Shown here piece after piece: positions 1-9,555 of a stretch of 64,000 nucleotides of DNA. The position numbers and the translations under genes are program-made. The stretch lies in NCBI RefSeq assembly GCF_019278525.1, contig NZ_CP058986.1:1178001-1242000 (forward strand). Direction: 5' to 3'. The notes under the pieces are model-generated. The model had not been told where the DNA came from and did not search any database. It saw only the letters and a list, made by a program, of their open reading frames with translations. Each line of letters starts with the position of its first letter. Position 1 is the first letter of the stretch. The stretch is from Polaribacter sp. HaHaR_3_91. Lineage in GTDB: Bacteria; Bacteroidota; Bacteroidia; Flavobacteriales; Flavobacteriaceae.

Positions 1-438
1 AGAAACTCTAAAGGCTTCTCTAATGATTGCACTTGCATTTTTACCATAGGTTATTTGTTTAGAAAACTTTGTAAGTGGTTGCATCATCTCTAAAATGTCT
101 ACAATTTGAAATTTACCTTGTTTGCTTTCTTTTATTGGTTTTTGTCCTGTAAGCATTACCATTGGCATTGCGCCCAATTGTGCATAAGCTGCAGGCGTCA
201 TTAAATTGGTTGCACCAGGGCCTAATGTAGACATGCAAACTCCAGGTTTTCCTGTAAGTCTGCCATAAGTTGCTGCCATAAAGCCTGCTCCTTGTTCGTG
301 TCTCGTAAGTATTAATTTTATTTTATCAGATTTCCTGATGGATTCTAAAAGGTCTAAATTTTCTTCGCCAGGTAAGCCAAAAATATATTCTACGCCTTCA
401 TTCTCTAAAGATTTTATAATAATATCTGAAGTTTTCAT
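1..438 (-). CDS. Acetolactate synthase large subunit-like TPP enzyme (N-terminal part, cut by window edge)
   Basis: The gene starts with ATG at 438 and reads off the left edge, leaving 146 N-terminal residues. They form the pyrimidine-binding domain of thiamine-diphosphate enzymes: a VEYIFGLPGEEN segment, the catalytic glutamate in RHEQGAGFMA, and LGPGATNL. Family knowledge: acetolactate synthases condense two pyruvates, either for branched-chain amino acids or for acetoin formation. No small regulatory subunit is visible, which is compatible with a catabolic enzyme, but the C-terminal domain is missing and other TPP enzymes of this superfamily cannot be excluded. It lies 38 bp downstream of the GH3 gene on the same strand. 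Confidence 0.8.
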   Translation of the reverse strand, partial: MKTSDIIIKSLENEGVEYIFGLPGEENLDLLESIRKSDKIKLILTRHEQGAGFMAATYGRLTGKPGVCMSTLGPGATNLMTPAAYAQLGAMPMVMLTGQKPIKESKQGKFQIVDILEMMQPLTKFSKQITYGKNASAIIREAFRVS

Positions 439-476
439 TTTATTAAGTTTAAAAGTTAATTTTAGTTTTTTATGAA

Positions 477-2000
477 TTATGCTTTATGAACAAACTTTTC
501 CCAATCGGCAAACTTTTCTTCTTTCATTACACGTTCCATTTTTACTTGTCCACCTTTTTTCTTGTTATTGTCATTCCAGTCATGAAATGTTTCAACAGGA
601 ATTACGGTAACCTTGACACCTTTTAATGCTTTGCTTCTTGCAACTTTATAATTATTATTTGCTTCTTTTAGAAAATCATCTAACGCTGTTGCAATTTTAT
701 CATTGTCACCTTTTAAATCGGAGCCTAAATACCAAGAATGATAAAATTCACCATCTTCAAATCGCTTTGCACAAATGGTATATTCTGTAATGGTTGTAGA
801 GAATTTTTCTTCTATATGTTTAATAGCATCATCCATTTTATTAACGGATAATTGAGATCCAACAGTATTTAAGAAGAATTTAGTACGTCCTGTAATCTTA
901 ATTTCAGCCTTTTCTACATCTGTAAATTTAATGGTATCACCTATTAAATAACGCCAAGCTCCACTCACGGTACTTATAATTAAAATGTAATCGGTGCCTG
1001 TTTCAACCTGTTCTAAAGTTAAAGAAGGTGCATTTTGTTTGATAGATCCATCTTCATTTATATAATCTGGATTCATAGGAACAAATTCAAAATAAATACC
1101 ATTCTCGGTATTTAGCTGCATTGCATCGGTTTCTGGTCTTACTTGTGTAGCAATGTATCCTTCGGAAGCCAAATAAGTGTCTATAACCGTAACGGGTTTT
1201 CCTAATAAGGCTTTAAAACTTTTTTCATAAGGACCAAAAGCAACACCACCGGAAGTGTACACTTGAAGATTTGGCCAAATTTCATGTATGTTTTCTAAAT
1301 GATGAAAATCAATCACTTTTTGCATCATTAATTCTATCCAAGAAGGTATTCCGCTTAAAGCACCAATATCCCATGATTTAGCATTTTCTGCAATATGTTG
1401 CACGCGCTCGTCCCAATCTTCAATCTTGGCAATTTCTTCTCCGGGTTTGTAATAACCTTTAAACCAAAAAGGAATATTACTAGCACTAATTCCACTTATT
1501 TCTCCTTCAAAGTGATCGTCTTTCTCATCTAAATCTGTAGAGCTTCCTAACATCATAATATCTTTCTCGAAGAAATCTACAGGTAAATCAAAGTTATTTA
1601 AAGAAGTAACTTGTTTTATTCCAGAACTTTTTATGGCAGCAATCATTTCATCCGTAACAGGAATTCTTTTACTCTTTTTTCCGGTGGTACCGGAGCTTAA
1701 AGCAAAATAAGATGGACTTCCGACCCAAGTTACATTTTCCTCTCCATTATGAATTTTGTACCACCACTTTTCGTTCAGTGAATTATAATCAAAAAAAGGA
1801 ACTTTATTAGCAAAGGAGGTTTGTAAATCATCACTTAATAGGATGGATTCAAAATTATAAGCTTCACCAAATTGAGTTTCTTTGGCTGTTTCAAGTAAGT
1901 TTTGTAAAACTTCTTTTTGAGCTTCGACGTGGTTTGTTTCTGATGAAAGTGTATCAGTTAAATTGATAATTCCTTTTATAATATTTCCTAAGATTGCCAT
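477..2000 (-). CDS. GH3 auxin-responsive promoter family protein (acyl-adenylating ligase fold)
   Basis: A 507-residue protein of usual length for bacterial GH3 proteins. The ATP/AMP-binding motif SSGTTGKKSKR lies at residues 102-112, and the later YLIGDTIKF and TGRTKFFLN segments match the conserved adenylation core. Plant GH3 enzymes conjugate acyl acids to amino acids. The substrate of bacterial homologues is unknown, and nothing here reveals it. It begins with ATG at 2000 and probably forms a transcription unit with the acetolactate synthase-like gene 38 bp downstream. Family assignment is firm; the reaction is not. Confidence 0.88.
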   Translation of the reverse strand: MAILGNIIKGIINLTDTLSSETNHVEAQKEVLQNLLETAKETQFGEAYNFESILLSDDLQTSFANKVPFFDYNSLNEKWWYKIHNGEENVTWVGSPSYFALSSGTTGKKSKRIPVTDEMIAAIKSSGIKQVTSLNNFDLPVDFFEKDIMMLGSSTDLDEKDDHFEGEISGISASNIPFWFKGYYKPGEEIAKIEDWDERVQHIAENAKSWDIGALSGIPSWIELMMQKVIDFHHLENIHEIWPNLQVYTSGGVAFGPYEKSFKALLGKPVTVIDTYLASEGYIATQVRPETDAMQLNTENGIYFEFVPMNPDYINEDGSIKQNAPSLTLEQVETGTDYILIISTVSGAWRYLIGDTIKFTDVEKAEIKITGRTKFFLNTVGSQLSVNKMDDAIKHIEEKFSTTITEYTICAKRFEDGEFYHSWYLGSDLKGDNDKIATALDDFLKEANNNYKVARSKALKGVKVTVIPVETFHDWNDNNKKKGGQVKMERVMKEEKFADWEKFVHKA

Positions 2001-2168
2001 AGTTTATGTTTTTTACAAAGATCAAGATTGTATTGCTATTAGATTAACTCGTATCGTGGAAAAAAGAGTCCATTAGAGTTTTTGATTTGAGTTAAAATCT
2101 AAATGGTTTGCAGTACTCTTTTCTATGTAATTTCTTTTATTTTGTGATTAACCTAAATTATATATAAA

Positions 2169-2498
2169 ATGAATAACGAAAAAAATGAATTAGAAATAAT
2201 AAAAAAATACCAAGAAAAAGGGTATACCAATAATTATAGAGTAGTAGATGGAGTGTTAATTGATAACAATACAAAAAGTAAGTACAAGCCTACTGAAATT
2301 TTTATTGTAGCAGAACATCGTTTTGAAGGAATGAGTAATCCTGCAGATATGTCTATATTATATATCGTTGTAACAAAAGATGATGCTAAAGGTACTTTTT
2401 TAGCTTCTTATGGAGGAGCATCTAGCACCGAAGCAGCAGAATTCTTTAATGAGATTCCGAAAGAAAATGTTTCAAATAAAGAAAACTTATTTATGTAA
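2169..2498 (+). CDS. Small conserved flavobacterial protein, function unknown
   Basis: A 109-residue soluble protein without signal peptide or membrane segment. Its core (YRVVDGVLIDN, then HRFEGMSNPADMSILYIV, then GTFLASYGG) resembles a short Bacteroidota family that is often labelled phosphoribosylpyrophosphate synthetase in databases. No PRPP-synthase motif is present and the length is about a third of that enzyme, so that label should not be trusted. It is transcribed alone, divergent from the GH3 gene and ending 11 bp before the convergent mutB stop. Confidence 0.7.
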   Translation: MNNEKNELEIIKKYQEKGYTNNYRVVDGVLIDNNTKSKYKPTEIFIVAEHRFEGMSNPADMSILYIVVTKDDAKGTFLASYGGASSTEAAEFFNEIPKENVSNKENLFM

Positions 2499-2509
2499 AA
2501 AATGTTTTT

Positions 2510-4573
2510 TTACTCGTCCGTACTATCAATTAAAATAGTTAGTAAATCAATAGCGGCTTGTGCGATTTTTGTTCCAGGACCAAAAATACCAGCAGCACCA
2601 GCTTCTAATAAAAAAGGGTAGTCTTGTACAGGTACAACACCGCCAACAATTACCATAATGTCTTCTCGTCCGTATTTTTTTAATTCGGCTATAACTTGTG
2701 GTACTAAAGTTTTGTGTCCTGCAGCTAAAGAAGAGATTCCTAAAATATGGACATCATTTTCTATCGCTTGCTTTGTAGCTTCTTGTGGTGTTTGAAATAA
2801 AGGACCAATGTCTACATCAAAACCTAAATCTGCGTAGGCAGTTGCTACAACTTTTGCACCTCTATCGTGGCCATCTTGCCCTAATTTAGCAATCATAATT
2901 CTTGGGCGTCGCCCATCTAGTTCTGCAAATTTATCAGATAGATCTGCTGCTCTCTTATAGAGTTTGTCGTCTTTTATTTCTTTGCTATATACGCCAGAAA
3001 TTGTTTTGTGAATTGCTTTGTGTCTCCCGAAAACAAGTTCTAAAGCATCAGAAATCTCACCTAAAGTGGCTCTATTTTTAGCGGCTTTTACAGCTAGGTC
3101 GAGTAGGTTTTCTTTTCCAGATTTTGCAGCTTCTGTTAATGCATCTAAAGATGTTTTAACAGCTGTATTATTTCGTGTACTTTTTAATTGATTTAATCTT
3201 TTAATTTGAGAGTTTCGTACAGCTTCATTATCAACCTCTAGGATTTGTAAAGGTTCTTCTTTTTTTAGCTGATATTTATTAACTCCTACAATTACGTCTA
3301 TTTCATTGTCTATTTTTGCTTGTTTAATAGCTGCAGCTTCTTCAATACGCATTTTAGGAATTCCTTTTTCAATGGCTTTTGTCATGCCACCAAGTTTTTC
3401 TACCTCGCTAATAAGCTCCCAAGCTTTATTTGCTAAATCTTCGGTTAACTTTTCTACATGATAACTTCCTGCCCAAGGATCTACCGTTTTGGTTATATAT
3501 GTTTCTTGTTGTAAGTGTATTTGTGTATTTCTAGCTATTCTTGCAGAAAAATCTGTAGGTAAAGCAATGGCTTCATCCAAAGCATTAGTGTGTAAACTTT
3601 GCGTGCCGCCAAAAGCAGCAGCCATAGCTTCTATGGTTGTTCTTGCTACGTTGTTAAAAGGATCTTGTGCTGTTAAAGACCAACCACTTGTTTGGCAATG
3701 TGTTCTTAAAGCTAAAGATTTTGGGTTCTTAGGGTTAAACTGTTTTACAATTTTTGCCCATAACATTCTTGCAGTTCGTAATTTTGCAATTTCTGTAAAA
3801 TGATTCATGCCAATTGCCCAAAAGAAAGAAAGTCTTGGAGCAAAAACATCTATTTCCATGCCTGCTTCAATTCCTTTCCGTATATATTCTAAACCGTCTG
3901 CTAAAGTATATGCCAATTCAATTTCTGCTGTAGCACCAGCTTCTTGCATGTGGTAACCTGAAATAGATATGGAATTAAATTTCGGCATTTTACTACTTGT
4001 AAATTTAAAAATATCAGCAATAATTTTCATGGATGGAGCAGGAGGGTAGATATATGTATTTCTAACCATAAATTCCTTTAGAATATCATTCTGGATAGTA
4101 CCAGAAAGTTGCTCTAAAGAAACACCTTGTTCTTCTGCGGCAACAATATAAAAAGCTAAAATGGGTAAAACAGCTCCATTCATAGTCATAGAAACAGACA
4201 TTTTATCTAACGGAATTTTGTTAAATAAAGTCTTCATATCTTCTACAGAGTCTATAGCAACACCGGCTTTACCAACATCACCTTGTACTCGCTCATGATC
4301 GGAGTCATAGCCTCTATGAGTTGCTAAGTCAAAAGCAACAGACAATCCTTTCTGACCTGCTTCTAAGTTTTTTAGATAAAAAGCATTGCTTTCTTCTGCC
4401 GTAGAAAATCCAGCATACTGTCTAATTGTCCAAGGTCTTCTAACGTACATAGTCGCATAGGGACCTCGTAAATTAGGAGCAATACCAGCAGCAAAACCTT
4501 CTTGATTAAAAGAAGGTTTTATTTTAAGGTCTGTGTTTTTGAGTTTTATATTTTGTAAATTTTTTCTACTCAT
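2510..4573 (-). CDS. mutB: Methylmalonyl-CoA mutase large (catalytic) subunit
   Basis: A 687-residue alpha subunit catalysing the adenosylcobalamin-dependent interconversion of methylmalonyl-CoA and succinyl-CoA. The N-terminal barrel contains [15 protein letters not shown] and [17 protein letters not shown], both typical of the substrate domain. The C-terminal cobalamin domain starts near residue 567 with DGHDRG, whose His569 is the predicted lower axial cobalt ligand. The start overlaps the preceding small gene by 8 bp, implying translational coupling. Upstream in the same operon lie the small subunit, a DivIC-like protein and uridine kinase. No MeaB-type chaperone is adjacent. Confidence 0.96.
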   Translation of the reverse strand: MSRKNLQNIKLKNTDLKIKPSFNQEGFAAGIAPNLRGPYATMYVRRPWTIRQYAGFSTAEESNAFYLKNLEAGQKGLSVAFDLATHRGYDSDHERVQGDVGKAGVAIDSVEDMKTLFNKIPLDKMSVSMTMNGAVLPILAFYIVAAEEQGVSLEQLSGTIQNDILKEFMVRNTYIYPPAPSMKIIADIFKFTSSKMPKFNSISISGYHMQEAGATAEIELAYTLADGLEYIRKGIEAGMEIDVFAPRLSFFWAIGMNHFTEIAKLRTARMLWAKIVKQFNPKNPKSLALRTHCQTSGWSLTAQDPFNNVARTTIEAMAAAFGGTQSLHTNALDEAIALPTDFSARIARNTQIHLQQETYITKTVDPWAGSYHVEKLTEDLANKAWELISEVEKLGGMTKAIEKGIPKMRIEEAAAIKQAKIDNEIDVIVGVNKYQLKKEEPLQILEVDNEAVRNSQIKRLNQLKSTRNNTAVKTSLDALTEAAKSGKENLLDLAVKAAKNRATLGEISDALELVFGRHKAIHKTISGVYSKEIKDDKLYKRAADLSDKFAELDGRRPRIMIAKLGQDGHDRGAKVVATAYADLGFDVDIGPLFQTPQEATKQAIENDVHILGISSLAAGHKTLVPQVIAELKKYGREDIMVIVGGVVPVQDYPFLLEAGAAGIFGPGTKIAQAAIDLLTILIDSTDE

Positions 4574-4901
4574 TTTTAGGGCTACCCTCGTCTAGTTTCA
4601 TTAATTTATATAATTCAACTCCAATGTTTTTTACTTTTTTTTGTCTTTTCTTAATTTGAATATAACTCTTTAAGATAAAAGCTAAAGAGAATACGCACAA
4701 TAGCATAACGGCGCTAAATATAAAGTTAACACTGTTCCCAAACAAATGATAAAACTTGTCTTCTAGAAAATAAAGACTGACTGCAACAAAAAAAATAAAT
4801 CCGATTATAAGTGTAGGAAGTTTCTTTTTTAATTGTTGAATCTCAAGTTTTAGCTCATTTTGTTTTTTCTGTTTAAGTAGAATTTCTCTGTTTTTATCCA
4901 T
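4566..4901 (-). CDS. Small coiled-coil membrane protein embedded between mutA and mutB
   Basis: A 111-residue protein with a charged, probably coiled-coil N-terminus (about residues 1-28, rich in K, Q, E and L), two hydrophobic segments at about 31-48 and 60-80, and a basic tail. It overlaps mutA upstream and mutB downstream by 8 bp each, so the three genes should be translated in step. No known domain is recognised. Position suggests a link to methylmalonyl-CoA mutase, perhaps membrane placement or assembly, but that is only inferred from context. The overlapping starts and stops argue that it is a real gene. Confidence 0.75.
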   Translation of the reverse strand: MDKNREILLKQKKQNELKLEIQQLKKKLPTLIIGFIFFVAVSLYFLEDKFYHLFGNSVNFIFSAVMLLCVFSLAFILKSYIQIKKRQKKVKNIGVELYKLMKLDEGSPKNE

Positions 4902-6270
4902 TTTTATTTTGTTCTATACTTTTTTCAGAATGTAACCGATCCTTTTCTAATGATTCTGAAAGCCGTTTTCTAGTTAATGGGGGGACTAGTGTTTTTATGT
5001 TTCTTTGCTTAACAAAAGGGTACAACTCTAACTCTTGTTGCATTTTATCTTCTTTATTTTGTTGCAAATTTGTACCTAAAAGTATAATTTCTTTTTGGAT
5101 GAAACTATTTTCTTCTTTTAAAGCACTTTCTTTAATTTTTTTCTGAATGATGCCGTCCTTTAATTGTTTTAAAAAACCGCCACTTTTTTCTATTTGCTTA
5201 AAAATAGTTAATGCATTCTCTGCTAATTGTTGTGTTATTGATTCGATATAATAAGCACCTTCGGCAAAACCCTGAGCTTCTGTCAAGTAGCTTTCTTGTT
5301 GTAGTATTAATAATTGATTTCTAGAAATACGATTTCCGAATTCGTTAGATTTATGATAAATGGCATCGTAAGAAACATTAGAAATTGTATTTGATCCACC
5401 TAAAATAGCGCTCATACATTCTGATGTTGTTCTTAATAAATTTACATTATAATCATAAATGGTTTTGTTTCTTAAACTTGGTTGTACAAAAATATGAGCT
5501 TCTAAATCCCTAATTTCATATTCTTTTATAAGTGCAGACCATAAAATTCTAAAAGCTCTTAATTTTGCAATCTCAAAGAAATAATTGCTTCCTACAGAAA
5601 AAGAAAAACTTAATTTTTCTGCGACAGTATCTCCAAACTTATTTAGATATTCATTTGCATGCGCTAGTGTATATGCTAGTTGTTGTGTAATTGTTGCTCC
5701 GCAATTTTGATATAGATCTCCAGAAATAGCAATGCAATTTGTAGTATTTTTCTGAATTCTCTCTAGCTTTATAAAATCTTCTTTTAAATTAAAAAACCAA
5801 TTACCTGTTTCGGCTAAGTTCCTTATTATATCTGTTTGAAAATATGTTTTTTCAGAATTTATAAATTTAGAAACTTCTAACTGAAAGGTGTCTTCTAAAA
5901 AATGAAACTGAAAGTAAATGAAAATAGATTTTACATCAATATTAAGAAGTAGTATTCTATAATCGAAGTTCTTATATGCAATAAATTGAACTGAGTTTGC
6001 ACCTCTTTTTAAAGCATCTATAGCTAGTGAGTTTGCTATTTTTTCATCATCAACAAAAATAGTTTCACAAATATTAAACCCTTTCTTGGGAGTTTCTATT
6101 TTAAGACTAGATCTATCTTCTTGTGTGTAAAATGGCTTTACAACAATACCTTCTTGAGTTTTCCATAACAACGTGTCATTATAATCTGCACCTTTTAAGT
6201 CTACTTGAATTTTATTTTTCCAAGCAGCGGGTGTAGTTTTTAGAAAATCATCAAAAAGAGAATTTTTCAT
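4894..6270 (-). CDS. mutA: Methylmalonyl-CoA mutase small subunit
   Basis: A 458-residue beta subunit partnering MutB. It shares the mutase barrel pattern (for example NCGATITQQLAYTLAHANEYL, ending with SRNQLLILQQESYL), while the cobalamin-binding C-terminal domain with DxHxxG is absent, so it is shorter than the roughly 600-residue actinobacterial MutA. Short small subunits without that domain are typical of flavobacteria, so this is probably not truncation. It stops inside the small membrane-protein gene and starts 3 bp from the DivIC-like stop. Confidence 0.92.
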   Translation of the reverse strand: MKNSLFDDFLKTTPAAWKNKIQVDLKGADYNDTLLWKTQEGIVVKPFYTQEDRSSLKIETPKKGFNICETIFVDDEKIANSLAIDALKRGANSVQFIAYKNFDYRILLLNIDVKSIFIYFQFHFLEDTFQLEVSKFINSEKTYFQTDIIRNLAETGNWFFNLKEDFIKLERIQKNTTNCIAISGDLYQNCGATITQQLAYTLAHANEYLNKFGDTVAEKLSFSFSVGSNYFFEIAKLRAFRILWSALIKEYEIRDLEAHIFVQPSLRNKTIYDYNVNLLRTTSECMSAILGGSNTISNVSYDAIYHKSNEFGNRISRNQLLILQQESYLTEAQGFAEGAYYIESITQQLAENALTIFKQIEKSGGFLKQLKDGIIQKKIKESALKEENSFIQKEIILLGTNLQQNKEDKMQQELELYPFVKQRNIKTLVPPLTRKRLSESLEKDRLHSEKSIEQNKNG

Positions 6271-6273
6271 TTT

Positions 6274-6588
6274 TTATTTTATGGTATCAAATTCTATTAA
6301 ATAAATTTCTTCATTTTCTTTTTTCATTAAATACTTTTCTCTTGCAAAACGTTCTAATTGAATAGAGTCTTGTAATTTTTTTATAGTGGCTTTGTCTTCT
6401 GCTATTTTCTTTTGATAAAATGAAATTGTACTTTCTAAGTCTTTAATCTCATTATCGAATTTTCTATGTGCTAAATAAGAATTTTCATCAAAAAAGAACA
6501 TCCAAATTAAAAATGGAATTAAGATTAAAACAAAAACATTTGTTAGAATCTTTACTGCCTTGTTATTTTTAAATTTGTTAAAAGTCAT
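6274..6588 (-). CDS. Septum formation initiator family protein (DivIC/FtsB-like)
   Basis: A 104-residue bitopic protein: short cytoplasmic N-terminus, one membrane helix at about residues 14-31, then a coiled coil (about 40-80) and the LERFAREKYLMKKENEEIYLI tail characteristic of DivIC/FtsB. Family members link early and late divisome proteins (FtsL, FtsQ, septal synthases). The order udk, this gene, mutA, mutB is, to my knowledge, common in flavobacteria, and the 6-bp and 3-bp gaps support a single operon. Confidence 0.88.
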   Translation of the reverse strand: MTFNKFKNNKAVKILTNVFVLILIPFLIWMFFFDENSYLAHRKFDNEIKDLESTISFYQKKIAEDKATIKKLQDSIQLERFAREKYLMKKENEEIYLIEFDTIK

Positions 6589-6594
6589 ACTAGA

Positions 6595-7200
6595 TTATAA
6601 GCGATCGTTAATTACGGTTCTAACAACATCAATTGCTACGGTGTTGTGTTTATTATTAGGAATAATAATATCTGCAAAATTTTTAGTTGGCTCAATAAAT
6701 TGAAGGTGCATTGGTTTTAAAGTATCTTGATACCTGTTTAAAACTTCGTCAATGTCTCTTCCTCTTTCTGTAATATCTCTTCTAATTCTTCTAATTAAGC
6801 GTTCGTCTGTATCTGCATGTACAAATATTTTTATATCAAATAAATCTCTTAATGCTTCATTATTTAATATTAAAATACCTTCTACAATAACCACCTTTCT
6901 AGGGTGTGTTTTAATAGTGTCTGTAGTTCTGTTGTGTGTTACGAAAGAATAAACAGGCTGTTCTATTGTTTTTCCTGATCTTAATTTTTTTAGATGCTTA
7001 ACAATTAAATCAAAATCGATAGCTCTTGGGTGATCAAAATTTATTTTAGATCTTTCTTCATAAGATAAGTTTACGGTTTCGTTATAGTATGAATCTTGAG
7101 AAATTACACAAACCTCACCTGTAGGTAGTTGTTTAATTATTTGATTTACAACCGTAGTTTTTCCACTTCCTGTACCTCCGGCAATTCCAATAATGAGCAT
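6595..7200 (-). CDS. udk: Uridine kinase
   Basis: A 201-residue P-loop kinase that phosphorylates uridine and cytidine with ATP or GTP in pyrimidine salvage. The Walker A motif GIAGGTGSGKTT is at residues 5-16, followed by the family signatures ISQDSYY, FDHPRAIDF and the lid segment RRIRRDITERGRD. Length matches bacterial Udk. It is the first gene of the udk, divIC-like, mutA, membrane protein, mutB operon and starts with ATG at 7200. Confidence 0.95.
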   Translation of the reverse strand: MLIIGIAGGTGSGKTTVVNQIIKQLPTGEVCVISQDSYYNETVNLSYEERSKINFDHPRAIDFDLIVKHLKKLRSGKTIEQPVYSFVTHNRTTDTIKTHPRKVVIVEGILILNNEALRDLFDIKIFVHADTDERLIRRIRRDITERGRDIDEVLNRYQDTLKPMHLQFIEPTKNFADIIIPNNKHNTVAIDVVRTVINDRL

Positions 7201-7375
7201 ATAATTATGATTAAGATAATTAATTGTCTAAAATAATAAAGAATTTACAAATACTTAGGATTTATTTAATCTTAAATAGCTTCTATTTTAAAATAATAGA
7301 GCTTTTTTTAATTAGCTACAATTTTTTAAATAAAAATTAAATTATTATTCAGACTGATTTTTAGTGTTTTACATA

Positions 7376-7410
7376 AAAAAAGTCTCAAAAAATTATTTTT
7401 GAGACTTTTT
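7376..7410 (-). terminator. Rho-independent terminator after tRNA-Thr
   Basis: Stem AGTCTCAAAAA pairs with TTTTTGAGACT around a 4-nt loop. On the minus strand a run of T follows directly, ten bases past the tRNA 3' end. An A-run on the other side makes it potentially bidirectional. Confidence 0.8.
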
Positions 7411-7419
7411 AATAAATTG

Positions 7420-7493
7420 AGCCGATGGAGGGACTCGAACCCACGACCTGCTGATTACAAATCAGCTGCTCTAGCCAGCTGAGCTACATCGGC
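7420..7493 (-). tRNA. tRNA-Thr (anticodon UGU)
   Basis: The reverse complement folds into a cloverleaf: acceptor GCCGATG with CATCGGC, D arm GCTCAGCTGGCTAGAGC, anticodon stem GCTGA/TCAGC with loop TTTGTAA (anticodon TGT), and T arm with GGTTCGAGTCC. The discriminator base is U, allowed for tRNA-Thr. CCA is not encoded. Confidence 0.96.
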
Positions 7494-7509
7494 TTTTATT
7501 TTGAGAGCG

Positions 7510-7541
7510 CAAATTAAAGGCAATTATTAGTATCTACCAAA
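7510..7541 (-). promoter_or_regulatory. Probable tRNA-Thr promoter
   Basis: On the minus strand a TTTG is followed after 20 bp by TTAATTTG, close to the Bacteroidota -33 TTTG and -7 TAnnTTTG boxes, about 17-24 bp upstream of the mature tRNA 5' end. The -7 box deviates at one position. Confidence 0.45.
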
Positions 7542-7562
7542 TAAAATTTCACTTTTTTTTAA

Positions 7563-7593
7563 TAAAAAAGCTTCAATTTACATTGAAGCCTTT
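7563..7593 (-). terminator. Probable terminator of the photolyase operon
   Basis: Stem GCTTCAAT/ATTGAAGC with a 4-nt loop, followed on the minus strand by a T-run. It lies about 140 bp past the photolyase stop codon. The stretch between them shows no gene. Confidence 0.55.
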
Positions 7594-7731
7594 AAAACAA
7601 GAATAATTTTACATAAAATAAAAGAAAATTGAATGATCATTTTCATATTTTATATTTTAAAAACGCTAATTTATTTTTTTTGTTGCCTTCTTTTTACTTT
7701 TAAAATTTACGGCCTGTATATGTATTGTGGG

Positions 7732-9039
7732 TTAAAAATCTACTAATGCTTTTTTATAGGTGGTTAAGCAACGCTCTCTAGCAGATTTATGCTCTACAAT
7801 TGGCACTGGATAGGTGAGTTCTTGAAAGTCTGGAACCCATTTTTTAATATAGTTTAAGTCCTTATCGAATTTTTTAATTTGAGTAGTTGGGTTAAATATT
7901 CTAAAGTAAGGCGAGGCATCCACTCCGGTACCTGCAACCCATTGCCAGTTACCTATGTTGCTGGCTTGTTCGTAATCGTGTAATTTTTCTGCAAAATAGG
8001 CTTCTCCCCATCGCCAATCTATCAATAAATGTTTGCAAAGAAAACTACCTACCAACATTCTAATTCTGTTGTGCATAAAACCTGTTTGATTTAATTCTTT
8101 CATACCTGCATCTACTAAAGGGTAACCTGTTTCGCCTTTGCACCATGCTTTAAATTCATCTTCGTTATTTCTCCACAGAATTCTATCGTATTTTGGTTTA
8201 AAACTCTCTTTAACGGTATGTGGGAAATGCCATAAAATCTGCATAAAAAATTCACGCCAAATTAATTCTTTTAAGAAAGTAATGTTGTTACTTTTAGATA
8301 CTTCGTCAACCATTTTACGGATACTCACAGTACCAAAACGTAAATGAGTACCTAATTTAGAAGTACTGTCTTTTGCTGGGAAGTTTCTAGTTTCTTCATA
8401 CGTATCAATTAATTGAGATGATACTTTATAAGAAGCTACTTTTATAGCAGATTCTATAAAACCAATTGCTTCTAATTTTAAAATAGGTTGGTTTTTATTT
8501 TTTATTAAATTATCTAACAGTGTTTCTGAAGGATAAAATTGAATTCCCTTAAAATGAAAAGCTTCTAGCCATTTTTTAGAAAAGGGTGTGTAAACTTTAT
8601 ACGGTGTCCCATCTTTTTTTACAATTTCATTTCTTTCAAAAATTACTTGGTCTTTATACGTTTTTAAATTGATGTTTTTTGATGTTAGAAATTCTTTAAT
8701 TTCTAAATCTCTTTTTATCGCATAGGGTTCATAATCATGATTTGTGAATACGGTATCGATGATGTGCTTTTCTGATAATGAGTTGTAAATTTCTTTAGGT
8801 GTTCCGTGATAAACCTCTAAAACACTCCCTATTTCGACTAATCTTTTATGAATATGGGCTATTTCTTTATAAATAAAGGAAACACGTGCATCATCTTTCT
8901 TTAATTTACTTAAAATTTCTTCATCAAAAATAAAAATTGGAAGTACTTTTTTACCTGATTTTAATGCATGATATAATCCACAATTATCATCTAACCGTAA
9001 ATCTCTTCTAAACCAAAAAATGTTTATCTCTGTCTTCAT
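7732..9039 (-). CDS. phrB: Deoxyribodipyrimidine photolyase (class I CPD photolyase)
   Basis: A 435-residue flavoprotein that uses blue light to split cyclobutane pyrimidine dimers. It opens with the antenna-domain signature FWFRRDLRLDDN, and the C-terminal FAD domain carries LIWREFFMQILWHFP, NRIRMLVGSFL and the class I hallmark ASNIGNWQWVAGTGVDASPY. No DASH-type long C-terminal extension is present, so I favour a CPD photolyase over a cryptochrome. It is the last gene of a minus-strand series including SRPBCC, TspO and SDR genes, a combination typical of light-responsive clusters. Confidence 0.93.
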   Translation of the reverse strand: MKTEINIFWFRRDLRLDDNCGLYHALKSGKKVLPIFIFDEEILSKLKKDDARVSFIYKEIAHIHKRLVEIGSVLEVYHGTPKEIYNSLSEKHIIDTVFTNHDYEPYAIKRDLEIKEFLTSKNINLKTYKDQVIFERNEIVKKDGTPYKVYTPFSKKWLEAFHFKGIQFYPSETLLDNLIKNKNQPILKLEAIGFIESAIKVASYKVSSQLIDTYEETRNFPAKDSTSKLGTHLRFGTVSIRKMVDEVSKSNNITFLKELIWREFFMQILWHFPHTVKESFKPKYDRILWRNNEDEFKAWCKGETGYPLVDAGMKELNQTGFMHNRIRMLVGSFLCKHLLIDWRWGEAYFAEKLHDYEQASNIGNWQWVAGTGVDASPYFRIFNPTTQIKKFDKDLNYIKKWVPDFQELTYPVPIVEHKSARERCLTTYKKALVDF

Positions 9040-9077
9040 TTATTATCCTTATTTTATTTTTATAAACTAGAAAAACT

Positions 9078-9554
9078 CTATTTAATTGGTGGGTAGTATT
9101 GTCCAAAAAGTTCAATTAATTTTTTTTGTCTGTACTCAAAAATTTCTTCAAGTTTGGGTTTAACTAATATTGGGTGTGCAATTTGACCTAAAATTCCCAT
9201 AGGAACTTTGTAGTCTATAATGTCTTCCATTTCTACACCGCCTTCAATTTCTTTGATAAAATGTTTGTGATGCCATAATGCATAAGGTCCAAAACGTTGC
9301 TCATCTACAAAGTATTCGTTTTCTTTTACGTGTGTAATTTCGGTTACCCATTTTGTTTTTATCCCAAGAATTGGGGTAACAATATATTGTATAATCTGAC
9401 CAGCAAACATTGGTTTTTCTGCACCAGAAAGAATATCAAAACTCATATAAGTAGGCGTAATTACTTTTAAGTTTTTGGGACTCGATAAAAATTCCCAAGC
9501 TTTTTCTAATGTAATTGGTAATTTCTGTTTTCTGTGGAATGTGTATATTTTCAT
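9078..9554 (-). CDS. SRPBCC-fold ligand-binding protein
   Basis: A 158-residue protein of the START/Bet v 1-like superfamily. The pattern KLPITLEKAWEFLSSPKNLKVITP at the N-terminus, the WVTEITHV strand and the final amphipathic helix are typical of the cell-division-inhibitor-like SRPBCC proteins encoded near photolyases. It would bind a hydrophobic ligand in its cavity, but the ligand is unknown. It starts one base away from the TspO stop and sits 38 bp before the photolyase, suggesting co-transcription. Confidence 0.8.
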   Translation of the reverse strand: MKIYTFHRKQKLPITLEKAWEFLSSPKNLKVITPTYMSFDILSGAEKPMFAGQIIQYIVTPILGIKTKWVTEITHVKENEYFVDEQRFGPYALWHHKHFIKEIEGGVEMEDIIDYKVPMGILGQIAHPILVKPKLEEIFEYRQKKLIELFGQYYPPIK

Positions 9555-9555
9555 G

